From Phymorhynchus buccinoides (Eukaryota; Mollusca; Gastropoda; Neogastropoda; Raphitomidae), in contig CM065680.1 of NCBI GenBank assembly GCA_017654935.2, positions 37,263,427-37,327,426 on the forward strand: a stretch of 64,000 nt of DNA, in the 5' to 3' direction. Each line of letters begins with the position of its first letter. Position 1 is the stretch's first letter. Below the pieces are notes generated by a model. It was not told where the DNA came from, made no database searches, and worked only from the letters and a program-made list of their open reading frames with translations. Of the stretch, positions 45,656 to 57,869 are shown one piece after another. The position numbers were made by a program, and so were the translations under genes.

Positions 45656-46640
45656 CTACTGGGTAGGAACTTAAATTTGTTTGTTTTTTTAAAGAAAAAA
45701 GAAAGAAAGAACAGGCAGTGGTTACTTATTGCTATAAAACAAAATCAGGAACCCATTACATGATTCAGTGTTCAAAGCAGATTATTATTCCATCTAGATT
45801 TTTTATCAAAACTTTACCAGGGCTTCAGATTGTTTTCAAACTTCATGGGCCATATGACCCCTGCTTCCAGAAAATTATGGGCAGTAATGTGTCACTGTAG
45901 TATTACACTTAAATTTTGTTACAAACTTCATGGATCAGATAATCCCTGGGTACACAAAATGAGGGGTCAAATCACCGTCAATACGGGTCAATCACTCAAT
46001 GGCCACGGCCCGCCAACAATCTGAAGCTCTGCTTTCCATTTTTCTTCAATATTTGTATGTTCATATTCTGGTTCCCAGTCCCACTGAAAGAATAGCTTTG
46101 CAATAAAAGCAGTTGATAATTGCTTTGCAATGCATTTTATAAAATTGTCATGAAATTGAACCCAACAAAAATTGCATCTGAATTTGATGTCAATTTTTTA
46201 AAAATGTGTTATTGCAAGTCAGAGCAACATCTCAAAAGAAAACACTGACAATAAAAATAATAATTTAGCATACAGTGCGCGCGCACACACACACGTGTGT
46301 GCCAACACATACACACACAGTCACACACACCTCATAAACCCTCAGCATGTTTTTTACTAAAAATGTTTTCTTACTATAATATGAGCAGCATAAACAATAG
46401 CATCACATTCACACCAAGTGTTTGAATTGACTACACACTGCTAAAACTATTTTGTAAGTTAAATGAACCTTATTTGCAACCTTAGTCCCAAAATGAACAT
46501 CCTGTTTCGTCCCCAAAGCTTTTGACGGCATATATTTTATTACTTTGCATATCCTGTTCAAAATAAAACATTATATTACTTGCCGCACATTACTGAGCAT
46601 TGTAGTGCTAATGAATCGTGATTATCAAAGCTAAATGAGC
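45656..46640. other. AT-rich intergenic DNA
   Basis: No gene supported; short CA/TG runs near 46280-46330. Confidence 0.4.
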
Positions 46641-47070
46641 GGGTAGTGAAATCTGGGAATTCAATCGGCTTGCGAAGGGAAAGCCCCCACCCACGGATCG
46701 GCACACTTCAAAGGGCGAGTGAACCTTGCGTGGGACGATGGCCCAGTTACTGAGTTAGTTGTAAGGTTCGACAACTGGCCTTGACGGCTTGAGCTTGCGA
46801 TTGTAAACTAGTGTCGCGACGGAAGCTCAGACAACGGTAAAATTTCGCTTGCCAGAACAAGAAAATTTGCAGAGAATCACTCACCAAGAAAGAAGTTGTT
46901 TTTTCAGTTGTTGCGCACGGTACACCCTGTCGCTTTCAACATCTGCAAGAATGCGGAGAAGTCGGTGAATCGATGCAGGAGGTGCACATGCCTGCAGCTG
47001 ACTGCCAGCCAGCAGCTGGCTGACCTGTTTAGTGAATAAAACCAGTCACACTAGCGCAACACGTTTTCCA
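46640..47070 (-). promoter_or_regulatory. Candidate CpG-rich 5' exon or promoter region
   Basis: Locally unique-looking, CpG-richer DNA with no repeat signature. On the minus strand a consensus donor, CTTG/GTGAGTGA, lies near 46885, preceded by about 150 bases of GC-rich sequence with no long frame. It could be a non-coding first exon of the minus-strand zinc-finger gene, about 14.5 kb upstream of its candidate 79-bp exon, or of an unrelated gene. Inference only. Confidence 0.2.
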
Positions 47071-48370
47071 TGAACACCAAACGATAACAGAGGTCCTCGG
47101 TTTGACAAAAGTAATTCAGATGTATTCTCCTTCTTTGCTAGATAATCATCTTATTGTTCTGTCACTCTGCACACTCGCAAACGGCGTTCAAATTTCGCCC
47201 CCCACCCACGCACAGACAGCCATGACAGACAGATTGGCAGACGATCGTCAACAAAGCTATGTGCTCCGCAGTTTCGAAACCAACATTTTTAAGCAGAATG
47301 AGTGATAATGAGTAAATCTTAAGAATTATTCACAAAACAAATAGGAGAAAATCATTTGTTGAACATAAAATATTGCCAGCATATTTTCCTACCAATTTGT
47401 CGACTTTCTCCCCTGTTTTTCTCTTCCTCAAATCATGATCGATAAATTACGTAACAGCTGACGTCACGTCACGTACGATCAAGCACTTGCCGCTGCCCAA
47501 CTTCACAAGGCGGCGATAGCAAGTTGTGTAGCCTAGTAATGCAGGCAATGCCAGAAATGAAAATAAGCTGTGTCGAGCAAAATATATGGGCATCTCGTTC
47601 TCTCGCAAAACATTAACCAGTGCTTTTTACGCGTTCTTAGTGTTATAATACGTTTTGATGTTTACTTTCTTATCACCGGCCTTTTGTGAGGTCGATGCAC
47701 GCAATGACCTTTTACAATAAACAGTAGGCCTAGCTCTCTGGGCCTAGTGTCAGCCGAGACTGGGGTCAAATGAGGCTACGTTTGGTAGCAGCTTGAACTG
47801 CGGAGGTAGGCTATCGGGGTCAGAGTAGAGAAACTAGTCAAACTAAAAGACACTCCTTTTAATTTCTCTGGTCATATCAGAGCGGAAGTTCCTGCTATAG
47901 TTTTGGTTAGGGTTTGGGAAAGGGCTTCCTGTTGCTAAATACTAAATAAATGGAAGGCGTGCAAACTTTGGATTAGATAACGCTGGAGACTAAAAATGGA
48001 TTGTGAAGCTAAAGTGACAAAAAGCTGCAACATGACTGTAATTTAAAAGTTAACATTCTCATGGTAGCCTTGAATGTAACACAAGTTCTTTTTATTTCTG
48101 TGTTTCTTTTTTATGTTTTGTGTGGTCAATATTCTAAACAAAGTAAAACTGAAATGGATAAACTTGTCCCCGGAGGTCTCCGCTGTGCCACTGCTTGCCA
48201 GTTACAAACATAAATTTTATTTCGGGTTGCATGACACCCCACCCCACCCCACCCACCCCCCACAAAAAACACGTTCCCCACCCCACCCTTCTCTACCTAA
48301 AGCCTTCAGGATAGGCAACTGCCAATATTTGATATTATGTTCACATCCAAAACCTTCCTAGTTGTAGTTG
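47071..48370. other. Intergenic DNA, nothing recognised
   Basis: Contains GACGTCACGTCACGTACG near 47460, overlapping CRE-like TGACGTCA/ACGTCA words, but no gene. Confidence 0.35.
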
Positions 48371-48371
48371 T

Positions 48372-48425
48372 TATCTGGGATTTTACGTCCTCTCGACCTG
48401 GGAAGGCACATATGGGACATGTTTC
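48372..48425 (-). repeat. SINE-like repeat, family S1, fragment
   Basis: TTTTACGTCCTCTCGACC and CACATATGGGACAT match the corresponding end of 44159-44355. Confidence 0.5.
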
Positions 48426-48751
48426 CTAGTTGTAGCACTGAGCTCTATTGTAATATACCTCCGGTGTCACCCAAAGTAGGCCTATGTCCGTTTTTCATTG
48501 TTCATCGGAATCAAAGCTCATTTCCATTATTGATTCCACTTTTGTATTTCCTGGTTTCAGGGGGGTGGGGGTGGGGGGGGGGGCTTACCATTGTCTTGTT
48601 CTTCTTCTTCGACCTGGCTTCCTCCTCTTCCCCCTCCCCTTCCCCTCTCCCCTCTCTACCTTCCTCCCTCCCCCACTCCGCTGCGCAATTCTTCGTGTCA
48701 TGCTGGACTGATTTTGTTACTACATAGTTGATAAGAACAGCAAATTATCAT

Positions 48752-48871
<120 letters not shown>

Positions 48872-49118
48872 TATGTGTAGTTGAGTATTTTTTAGTGTGT
48901 CTTTGTTTATAGGCCCTACATGTATTTAGATATTTGATGCGATGTATTGTATGTAGAGTATTGTGATCGTATGCGAGCAGAATTTCGTTAGCGTGTCTTT
49001 GTTTATGCATGTATTTGAACATTTGCTGATCTTATTTCTTTCTGTGTATCATTATCATGTTCACTGTAGCCCAATCATGAGGGGCTGTGGCCTTAATGAT
49101 TAAAATTTCCGAATTCCG

Positions 49119-49380
<262 letters not shown>

Positions 49381-49641
49381 ATGCCATCCTCTAAAAATAA
49401 AATAGCCTGCTAACTACATCTTGTGGCTGACCACTGATGAAGGCGAAGGCAATGAACGGGCAACAATTGTCAGCTCATCTTCTCGTTTCATTATAGGTTA
49501 CTTTGAGGTTACCTTTATAGTACAACGTGATAGTTGTTGGGTTGGGGTTTTTCTTCCAAGAATAAAAGATGATCTAAACACCATGGCTATTTTTTGCAAC
49601 ATGCAGTGCCATTTTTGTTCCCAGCAGCTACACACGTATGT

Positions 49642-49650
49642 ACACACACA

Positions 49651-49685
<35 letters not shown>

Positions 49686-49728
49686 ACGCACGCACACACG
49701 CACGCACGCGCGCGCACGCGCACACACA

Positions 49729-49766
<38 letters not shown>

Positions 49767-49790
49767 TACACACACACACACACACACACC
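49642..49790. repeat. (CA)n/(CG) microsatellite
   Basis: CA repeat with interspersed CGCACG units. Confidence 0.95.
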
Positions 49791-49835
49791 ACTCGTAGGC
49801 ATATATAGTGTATTAATTGATCACATTTACATCTT

Positions 49836-50101
<266 letters not shown>

Positions 50102-50418
50102 GATACTATAAATGTGGCCTAAGAGATGGACAAAATGAACATCAAACTGAAGTGCGTACGAAGTAGAATTTTTCGTAAATGGCAATATCAGTAAGTTGGG
50201 GAACACAAAAATAGATTGTCTTATTTGCATGAAATGCCATAGTACTAAAGAACCTACCTGAAAAGCTCACAATTACAGCATTGTCAAAGACAATCGTTAC
50301 TTTGCACATTAGTTAAGAACACAGGTGCCTGAAATTTACAAAACATCCTCACAATGCAAATCCCACCAAGAACACAAGAAACAAGTGGGGAAACCATGTA
50401 ATCGCACTCCCAGAAATT

Positions 50419-50893
50419 ATGCGAACTAGCGCAACGCCGAGTACCAGTAACGCCTAGTAACGGTAACGCATAGTAACGGTAACGCCAAGTACTGGTAACG
50501 CTGAGTACAGCAAATTTGAAGCGATTCGGTTAAGAAACGGCGGAGTCGTATAGCGCGCGCATTTCTGAACCGATTCGCTTTCGGTTTGGTACACGGATAG
50601 TCACCGTCCCCGGTCATCTTCCTGCCAAATGCGAAGGCAATCGGCCCAGAAACGCTGGAGATACGGGCGCCGAGAGGCCGGCTGATGCGCGTTTCGCGCA
50701 TTTGCAAAACGGCGCAAATGACACGGCCGCCTCGGTTGCCGTTGCCATCGCCCCGTGAGGGCTCACAGCAAATTTGAAGCGATTCGGTCGAAAAACGGCG
50801 GAGTTATAAGGCCCGTTTCGTGTTTCAGACAGACAGACACACACACACACACAGACACACACACACACGGACAGTTGGCTTTTTACTATATGA
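50419..50893 (+). repeat. Dispersed repeat with 16-bp minisatellite head, short copy
   Basis: GAACTAGCGCAACGCC, 16-bp units to 50515, then the same body as 41905-42262 and the end GACAGTTGGCTTTTTACTAT. The internal GC-rich section of the long copy is missing. Confidence 0.65.
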
Positions 50894-51474
50894 TGTGTGG
50901 CAACTCCGGCACTGGGAGAAAGTCTGTATAGCTTGCCGTTTCAGTTGATGAAATAACATTACGAGCGTAATCCGGCGACGAGACAAGGGTAGCAATTCTG
51001 TCAGTTTCCATTAATATGATCGGTTCAATTGTTTAGACATCGTGGAGACAAATCTACCATTTTTTATTGTGATTAGTTCAGCTGTTTAGGCTCTGACAGA
51101 TGGTCAGACAAACAGAGAAACGCCCAGACTTGGGCAAGGCCGCCGTAAACCAAATATTGTTGTGATTGAAACAAGAGCTTTTCAATGCTAAACCTGTGTC
51201 ATGAAAAATAAGTAGCTCCCATGAAATAAGTACCCTTCGCATGCGAACTATAACCATCCTAACCCTAACCCTAACCCTAACCACGGAAAGAACCAAGAAA
51301 TAGAGCAGGAGGGTGTAAAATTACATCTTTGCCGAGAAATCGATACATACATGTACAAAGCCATGCCACTTAGTTTCGTAAAATTCACAATGGCGAACAA
51401 GCAAACAATTCGAATGAGGAATGGGTACTTATTTCATGAGGTATAATATTCTCTTCACATCTGTATTGTACTCG
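50894..51474. other. Intergenic DNA with four telomere-type units
   Basis: Four CCTAAC units at about 51258-51283 in otherwise ordinary sequence. No gene. Confidence 0.5.
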
Positions 51475-51476
51475 TA

Positions 51477-51690
51477 GGGGAAGACGGGGTAAAAAGCGCA
51501 TGGGCGGGTAAGAAGCCCACCCCAATTATCTCATGAAATGAAGCAAATTTCAGTCTCATTTTACCCATGAGACGAGCGTTAATGTCTAGCATTCGTCTCA
51601 TGGGCAAATTTGACTGAAATTTTATTTATTTCATGAGATAATTGGGGTGGGCTTCTTACCCGCCCATGCGCTTTTTACCCCGTCTTCCCC
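51477..51690 (+). mobile_element. Palindromic MITE 'PAL214', copy 1
   Basis: 214 bp between TA dinucleotides. Inverted ends GGGGAAGACGGGGTAAAAAG and CTTTTTACCCCGTCTTCCCC continue as near-complete arms of about 98 bp. Each arm has two diverged subterminal units, GGGTAAAAAGCGCATGGGC and GGGTAAGAAGCCCACCCC. The centre (GAGACGAGCGTTAATGTC, then GCATTCGTCTCATG) is slightly asymmetric, so orientation can be assigned; this copy is called plus. Confidence 0.9.
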
Positions 51691-51692
51691 TA

Positions 51693-52084
51693 CCTTAAAA
51701 AGAAAAGAAACTAAAACCGAAAGCAAAGGACAAAAACATTTCCCAGTCTTTTTTTTTATGATTAGGCTACCAGAACTGATGGAACCCACGTTCTTACTCC
51801 GAGCCGAGTACGTCATTCACTTACTGAAATAACACAGAAAGTTCAATAATAATAATTATGTTCAATAATACGTTATCCATTAAAATAACGTCCCAAATGG
51901 ATGGGGAAAGTATATCGTTACAAGTTACATCTACCCTATTTCAACCATGTTAAAAGCCAAGCCTGCCTTGGCTTAAGGCTGTGTCAGACCAATTGACATA
52001 GGCTAGAACACCAAGGCTACATCAAAATGTTGTTAGGCATAGTTATGCGGGGATTGTCTTCTAGCTTCTAGCATAACATCATCA
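51693..52084. other. Intergenic DNA, nothing recognised
   Basis: No gene or repeat supported. Confidence 0.35.
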
Positions 52085-52262
52085 GTCTCCGAAATCCCCC
52101 GAAGTCGGAGTGCGGCTGCCCACGTGGCGGGGTAATAATAAACGGTTACACACGTAATGTTCTCATCCGTAGGCCTAGCTGATGCACTTGTACCAAAGTG
52201 TTCAAGTGCTTCCGCTGTTGGGATGATCCCTGGGGTCTTTTAGCCAGGTTACGCAAACAAAC
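52085..52262 (-). repeat. SINE-like repeat, family S2, copy 3
   Basis: GTGCGGCTGCCCACGTGG, GCACTTGTACCAAAGTGTTC and GATGATCCCTGGGGTCTTTT match 43810-43955. Confidence 0.65.
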
Positions 52263-52487
52263 AACAACAAAGGCCAAGAACCCATTTCTATTAGGAATAT
52301 CTTTTTAAAGCTTTTTAATGTTCATGACACGAGTCCCCTTTCTCGTCTCCACCTGCTTCCTCCTTACCTAGGTGAATGAACGATCCAGTAATAATCATGC
52401 TTACTTCAGCTGGAGCAGAGCTGTGTTTAATCCCCCTGTCATATAAAAAGAAGCTCCTTACGTCATGGAATATGGTTTTGTTATTTT

Positions 52488-52805
52488 TTCTGAGATATAC
52501 TTTTAATAATAGAAAAGCATTTTAACAGACAAAGGTGACATCAGTCGAGATAAAAGAGAAAACATAAAGACTGAACTGTTTGAAAAGAGCATGAGCCCGA
52601 AGAGCATCCGGTTAATACATAGGGTGTTACAGCTAATCGTGCCTTAATCCCCACATTTATGTTTTTCTCTGAAATATACTTTTATCATAAAAGAGCATAA
52701 TTATCAGAAAAAAAAGGTGACACCAGACGAGTTAAAAGAGAAAGCAAAACTGAGCTGTTTGAAAAGAGCACGAGCCTTAAGAGCATCCGGCTAATTACGA
52801 GGGCC
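52488..52805. repeat. Two diverged tandem units of about 180 bp
   Basis: GAGATATACTTTTAATAATAG...AAGAGCATCCGGTTAAT is followed by GAAATATACTTTTATCATAA...AAGAGCATCCGGCTAAT. Possibly a duplicated end of the mariner relic beside it. Confidence 0.6.
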
Positions 52806-52944
52806 TCTCATTATGATTTGCTATGTGAAGATTCTGATAGTCACAAACATGTAAATAGTGTCATGAGATACGCCATTATTATATTACGTATGTTGCAAAT
52901 TTTCATTATTTTCCGCCTTGTCATAGCCGTTGAGCAAAACAAAA

Positions 52945-54030
52945 TGTCCACCAACATGAACGTTGATCCCAAGCTGTGAAAATCTTTTTAATGACAATAT
53001 TTTCTATCTATAAACGTGGACATATATGCCCAAGGACAGACATTCAAACAAAGGTATTTGATGTTTATAAATTGTTTTTGAGACAGTCAGATGTAAAAGT
53101 TTACAACAGGCTCAAGAATTTTCAGTTACGCAGAAAACGTTAGAAGAAAGTGACCGTTACAATCCTCAAGTGATTGTTGTGACTGTTAAAACCATAGCCA
53201 GAGCAAAGCCTCTTGAATGGAATGATCTCTGGATAAGTGCTGATCAAATGGAAAACATAATGAGCATTTCATCAGGAAGCCTGGATAAATATTGCTAGAT
53301 CACCTGGGTATGTGGAAACTTTATAACCATTGAGTGCCCCACTAGTTTACTTAAGAGCAGAGAAGTGGTATGCTTGAATAAAGCAGCCAAAGCACACACA
53401 ATATTTGATGGCGAGAAGTCAGCTGGCATCTAGGACATCGTGGCTGATGATGAAACCTTTATCTGTCAGTAGGATCTAAAACCCAAGCAATAACTAGCCG
53501 TTTGTATGTTCTGGATGAGAAATCATGAGTACATTACAGAAAACAGAGCAGTAGTAAAATTTCTCAAACATTGATAGTCACCTTGCATTTTTTTATTGAA
53601 AAGCTGGTTCCAGAGCTCCAGTTCTTTTCCTGCAGAGAAGAGCTATCACTGCGGATTAAAAAATAAGCATCCTGCCCCCCAAAAGCCTTTTTGATTTGCT
53701 GTCCAAGGACTGATACCCCCCCCCCCCCCCCCCCCTATTTTATTATGACAACGCAAGTGAGCACACTGTTCCAGCTACTTGGTACATTTTGCCAGAAAAC
53801 AGACTTTTGCACAGTTCAGTTGGTGTCCTATCCACCTAGTTTTCTGACTTAGTCCCTTGTGACTTTTTCCTATTATTTTATGTGAAGCTTTGGCGAAGGG
53901 GGGGAGCAAATGTAGAAAGTTGAAGATGCTCGAGAGTTCGCTGAGGTCGCTATTTTTGACATATCCCAGTCGACATGGACTGGTGCCATAGCCGTTTGGT
54001 TTGACATAATATCCAAGTGTGTGTGTTCTA
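52945..54030 (+). pseudogene. Decayed mariner-type transposase
   Basis: Conceptual translation across frames recovers a mariner transposase in order. DHLGMWKLYN and EQRSGMLE are from the N-terminal region. VADDETF (DNA about 53438-53455) is the first catalytic Asp; YYDNASEHT (about 53742-53766) the second; VPCDFFLLFYVK (about 53840-53875) the third. A C-terminal segment near 53960-54028 corresponds to the family's IPxxxWxxxxxxWFxRMxKCV end. The spacing from the second to the third Asp fits the DD34D mariner pattern. Many stops and frameshifts and a poly-C insertion (53716-53734) show it is dead. Clear terminal inverted repeats were not found. Functional copies cut and paste at TA. Family membership is secure by motif order; the subfamily is not determined. 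Confidence 0.8.
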
Positions 54031-54438
54031 GTTAGGGAAACCTCTAAAGATCTGGACTAGCCAGAAGGAGGGTGCACACAGCCAGTTCTCCACATTGCAA
54101 AATATAATGAGGCCCTCGTATAGCTGCTATCTGTGCGTTATCTCCACTTTCATTTCAGCCTTGAACAAAGTGTACGCTAGGATTACTTCTTACTTTAAAA
54201 GCATTGGTACTTAAAAGCTCACGATGACTGTCTACATTTCTGTGGCTGTTGTTGTTATTGTGGTGGTGGTGCTGGTGTTGGGATGATATATGTTCTAAAT
54301 GGCTTTGCTATTATGTTTGCTTGTTATAAATAACAACGATTCATATTATTTATATAACATCTGCAACTTTATTTTAAATCTCAGACAGACAGACAAACCG
54401 ACGGACAGGCAGATATAACGCACACACCTCCTCCACCC

Positions 54439-54790
<352 letters not shown>

Positions 54791-55288
54791 AGTTTATTGA
54801 CACAGACAGCCTGATAGTAGAGTTTTGATTTTCTTTATGTACATTGGATACACGAGGCCAAAATCAGTCTTTTTTCTTTCTCAACTTGCATTCACAATTA
54901 ACAACATGTAATTATCTCTTTTTATGACAGTGTCAATGAAGCAGTCAAGCAGACACATCACCCGTTCTATGTCGGTGTTTCGCAGAAAATTGACACCCGT
55001 AGATGATTAAACCCCTGGCTCAATGTTTTTCAGAAACACAAATTGACCGCATGAAAATTCGTTGTTTTGAGTAATATCAAAGATTCTAAAAGGGTAAGAT
55101 GGACTACTTAAGAGTTATGGCGAACCGGGCTGATAGAGTTATCGTTAGTGGGAACAGTACACCACACACAGTGGAGGCTATCTAAAAACTCAGACTGGAA
55201 TTTGAACGGAGAATTCAACTGGCCTATCGACGTGTAAATGTGTACTGTTTTTAAGGGACATAACCAGTGTTTCTGTCCTCACTACTCA
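54791..55288. other. Intergenic DNA, nothing recognised
   Basis: No gene or repeat supported. Confidence 0.35.
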
Positions 55289-55290
55289 TA

Positions 55291-55720
55291 GGGGAAGACG
55301 GGGTAAAAAGCGCATGGGCGGGTAAGAAGCCCACCCCAATTATCTCATGAAATGAAGCAAATTTCAGTCTCATTTTGCCCATGAGACGAGCGTTAATGTC
55401 TAGCATTCGTCTCAGGGGCAAATTTGACTGAAATTTTCTTTATTTCATGAGATAGGGGAAGACGGGGTAAAAAGCGCATGGGCGGGTAAGAAGCCCACCC
55501 CAATTATCTCATGAAATGAAGCAAATTTCAATCTCATTTTGCCCATGAGACGAGCGTTAATGTCTAGCATTCGTCTCATGGGCAAATTTGACTGAAATTT
55601 TCTTTATTTCATGAGATAATTGGGGTGGGCTTCTTACCCGCCCATGCGCTTTTTACCCCGTCTTCCCCTAATTGGGGTGGGCTTCTTACCCGCCCATGCG
55701 CTTTTTACCCCGTCTTCCCC
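55291..55720 (+). mobile_element. PAL214 copy 2, interrupted by copy 3
   Basis: The left part (55291-55454) stops at ...CATGAGATA and the right part (55669-55720) resumes TAATTGGGGTGGGC. Together they give a complete 214-bp element in which TA was duplicated at the insertion point. Outer flanks are also TA (55289-55290, 55721-55722). Confidence 0.9.
55455..55668 (+). mobile_element. PAL214 copy 3, inserted in copy 2
   Basis: Complete and 214 bp, in the same orientation as its host copy, between TA 55453-55454 and TA 55669-55670. Confidence 0.9.
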
Positions 55721-55956
55721 TATAGGGAAAAGAGACCGGATGTTAGTCTTTTCTTTTCAGTGTCTTTGGTAATATTTCTGCTCGGATTAGTGGTACGGTT
55801 CAACCCTGTCCGTGGAAAATTGATTCTCTGGATATACAGTCGAACCTCCCTTATAAGACCTTCAAAAATCATCCAAATTGAGGTCTTATAATGGAGGGGT
55901 CTTATAAGGGAGGTGATTTTAATACTTACAAAGAAGGGCAATGTCTCAGAGAAGTA

Positions 55957-57310
55957 GGGGAAAGAGGGGTAAAAAGCGCATCCTACCGGGGTAAGAAGCC
56001 CATGGGCGGGTAAGAAGCCCACCCCAATTATCTCATGAAATGAAGCAAATTTCAGTTAAATTTTGCCCATGTTCCTTTGCACGTCTTTTAAAATACCTCA
56101 TATTTAAGTTTCATGATGTTGTGGTCAATAATATGAGTTTTTGAATATTTGTTGACGTTCTTGTGTTTTTTTCATTTTCTGTCCTTGGAAAAGTTAAATA
56201 AAAAACCAACAACAGCAAACTACCTCCATATTTTTATATTTATACAAAGCTTATTCTATGGGCTTTTGAACCATACTTTTCTTTTTTAACAACACTGTGA
56301 TTGTCAGCTACACAGACTGAAATGAATTAGCTGACTGTGACGGGGGAAAACGCCCACGGGAAAGAAGCCCATGCGCGTTTTGCACGCCTATAATTGTAGG
56401 TGATGGTCATCTTTTTTATTGCCACATATCCTGACAAACGTTGTATTTAAGTTTTTAAATGATTAGCGAACACGTTCTGCAATGTTCAAAGGTGCCTATC
56501 AGCACAAGCATTATTCATTAAGATCAATTATATGACAGTTTCAGCTTTGAATTTAAGTGAAAATCTTATTCCGCGCACTGCTTCATCCATTCACAACCGA
56601 TTTAATCTTCCATTGTCGAATGTATAAATATATAAAATGTTTCCTCATCGTATGACGGTTCCTTGGTACAATGGTATAATGCGTGCCTCGTAATGTTGCA
56701 GCATGTCGGATCTGTGAGTTCGATACTGCGCAAGGCCACATTTTTTTTAAGTTTTGTGAGTGTACGTTCCTTTTTCATTTTTTTTTTTTTTTTTAATGTA
56801 ATGGAGACATTTATAAGTGTATAATAATTGCAAATCCGATCCACTTTTTGTATTCTAAATATCTTGAACTGAAGCAGACTATTTAACTTAGTAGGCCTAC
56901 AACAGGGATTGAAGAATACACACTGTGTCAAAACGGCAACACGCGTAGAACTTCGTTGTTACAGTCGAGACAAAATGGCGTCGATGGTAGGGCCTAGCAT
57001 GGCGCGTTGGGAGAGTGACGGTGACTTTTCAACTTAGAGAGGGGGGGGGGGGGGGCGCTTTTTACCCGACCTGGGGTGCGCGTATTCCCGACTACGGGGC
57101 AAAAAGCGCACCTGTAATATGTTTGCAAAGAAAAAGCATTTTCTATCAAAATCCTTTGTTTTTTTCGCCTAAAAATTCATGGATGTATAGAATAACTATT
57201 CCTGCATATTTTGCAATGTTTCAGAGGCTTCCTGTGCACGAAATAAGCAAATTATCCAACTCATAAGGCCTATCCTGAGACATCCATGTGCTTTTTACCC
57301 CGTCTTCCCC
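55957..57310. mobile_element. 1354-bp PAL-type element (long relative of PAL214)
   Basis: The left end GGGGAAAGAGGGGTAAAAAG and right end CTTTTTACCCCGTCTTCCCC, between TA and TA, are those of PAL214. The left end continues through the subterminal GGGTAAGAAGCCCA units, one extra, and ATCTCATGAAATGAAGCAAA before diverging. Further copies of the subterminal motif lie inside: GGGAAAGAAGCCCATGCGC near 56360, GCGCTTTTTACCCG near 57055 and GGGGCAAAAAGCGCACC near 57097. A short frame MASMVGPSMARWESDGDFST starts at about 56974 after a good initiation context and may be a transposase remnant. No full transposase is present. Confidence 0.8.
56657..56739 (+). other. tRNA-like sequence inside the 1.35-kb element
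   Basis: TTGGTACAATGG resembles an A box and GAGTTCGATACT, about 45 bases later, a B box. The acceptor and T stems do not pair properly and the anticodon arm is too long. If tRNA-derived, it is a pseudogene or SINE head. Confidence 0.25.
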
Positions 57311-57368
57311 TAGGTCTTATGTGGGAGGGAGTCTTATAATGGGAGGTCTTATAAGGGAGGTTCCACTG

Positions 57369-57762
57369 TATTATTCTTCGGGAGCCACTCTTCTCTACTG
57401 ACAGACCAGTAATGGAAAGAAAATTCGAAGTCGTTTACAAACCATAAGTTATTAAGTTCTTGTTTCCATTTCAGTGAAACTGCCAAAAAGAAGCGCACGA
57501 AAGTCTGTTCTGTATGTTGTTGTAGTCTATATAAACTTGCTGCTAGACAGGAAGGAGACAGGCATGGTCAAAGGGCAGTAGCCCGAAATATTGGCCGATT
57601 AAATTGACACCACAGTCGTCCCACTTGTTTTTTGCCCCATTGTTTTGAATGCTAAACTTGCTGCTAGTTTGATTTTATTTAAAACTTTTGGTAAGAGAAC
57701 TTCAGCTTACGTTAGGAATGTCTGAATCTCATGTAAACGTGTCGGCAGAAACAACACATTAT
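57369..57762. other. Intergenic DNA, nothing recognised
   Basis: No gene or repeat supported. Confidence 0.35.
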
Positions 57763-57867
57763 TCTAGATTCGTCTCATGGGCAAATTTGACTGAAATTCT
57801 CTTTATTTCATGAGATAATTGGGGTGGGCTTCTTACCCGCCCATGCGCTTTTTACCCCGTCTTCCCC
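57763..57867 (+). mobile_element. PAL214 right half only
   Basis: It starts at the palindrome centre (TCTAGATTCGTCTCATGG) and ends CTTTTTACCCCGTCTTCCCC TA. The left arm is missing, as if lost by breakage or hairpin processing at the centre of the palindrome. Confidence 0.8.
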
Positions 57868-57869
57868 TA

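Larger units (their letters stand above)
55837..57368. mobile_element. pogo-like MITE split by a 1.35-kb PAL-type element
   Basis: Outer ends CAGTCGAACCTCCCTTATAA and TTATAAGGGAGGTTCCACTG with TA flanks. With 55957-57310 and one TA removed, the rest aligns, inverted, with 34140-34315. Confidence 0.8.

Noticed and set aside
51258..51283. Four CCTAAC units as a telomere
   Set aside because: Too short and surrounded by ordinary sequence on both sides; an interstitial tract only.
51631..51816. Recurring peptide GEDGVKSAWAGKKP in several short frames
   Set aside because: It is the translation of the PAL214 inverted end, read from each copy, not a conserved protein.
56657..56739. Functional tRNA gene
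   Set aside because: A- and B-box-like words are present but the cloverleaf stems do not form, especially the acceptor and T stems.
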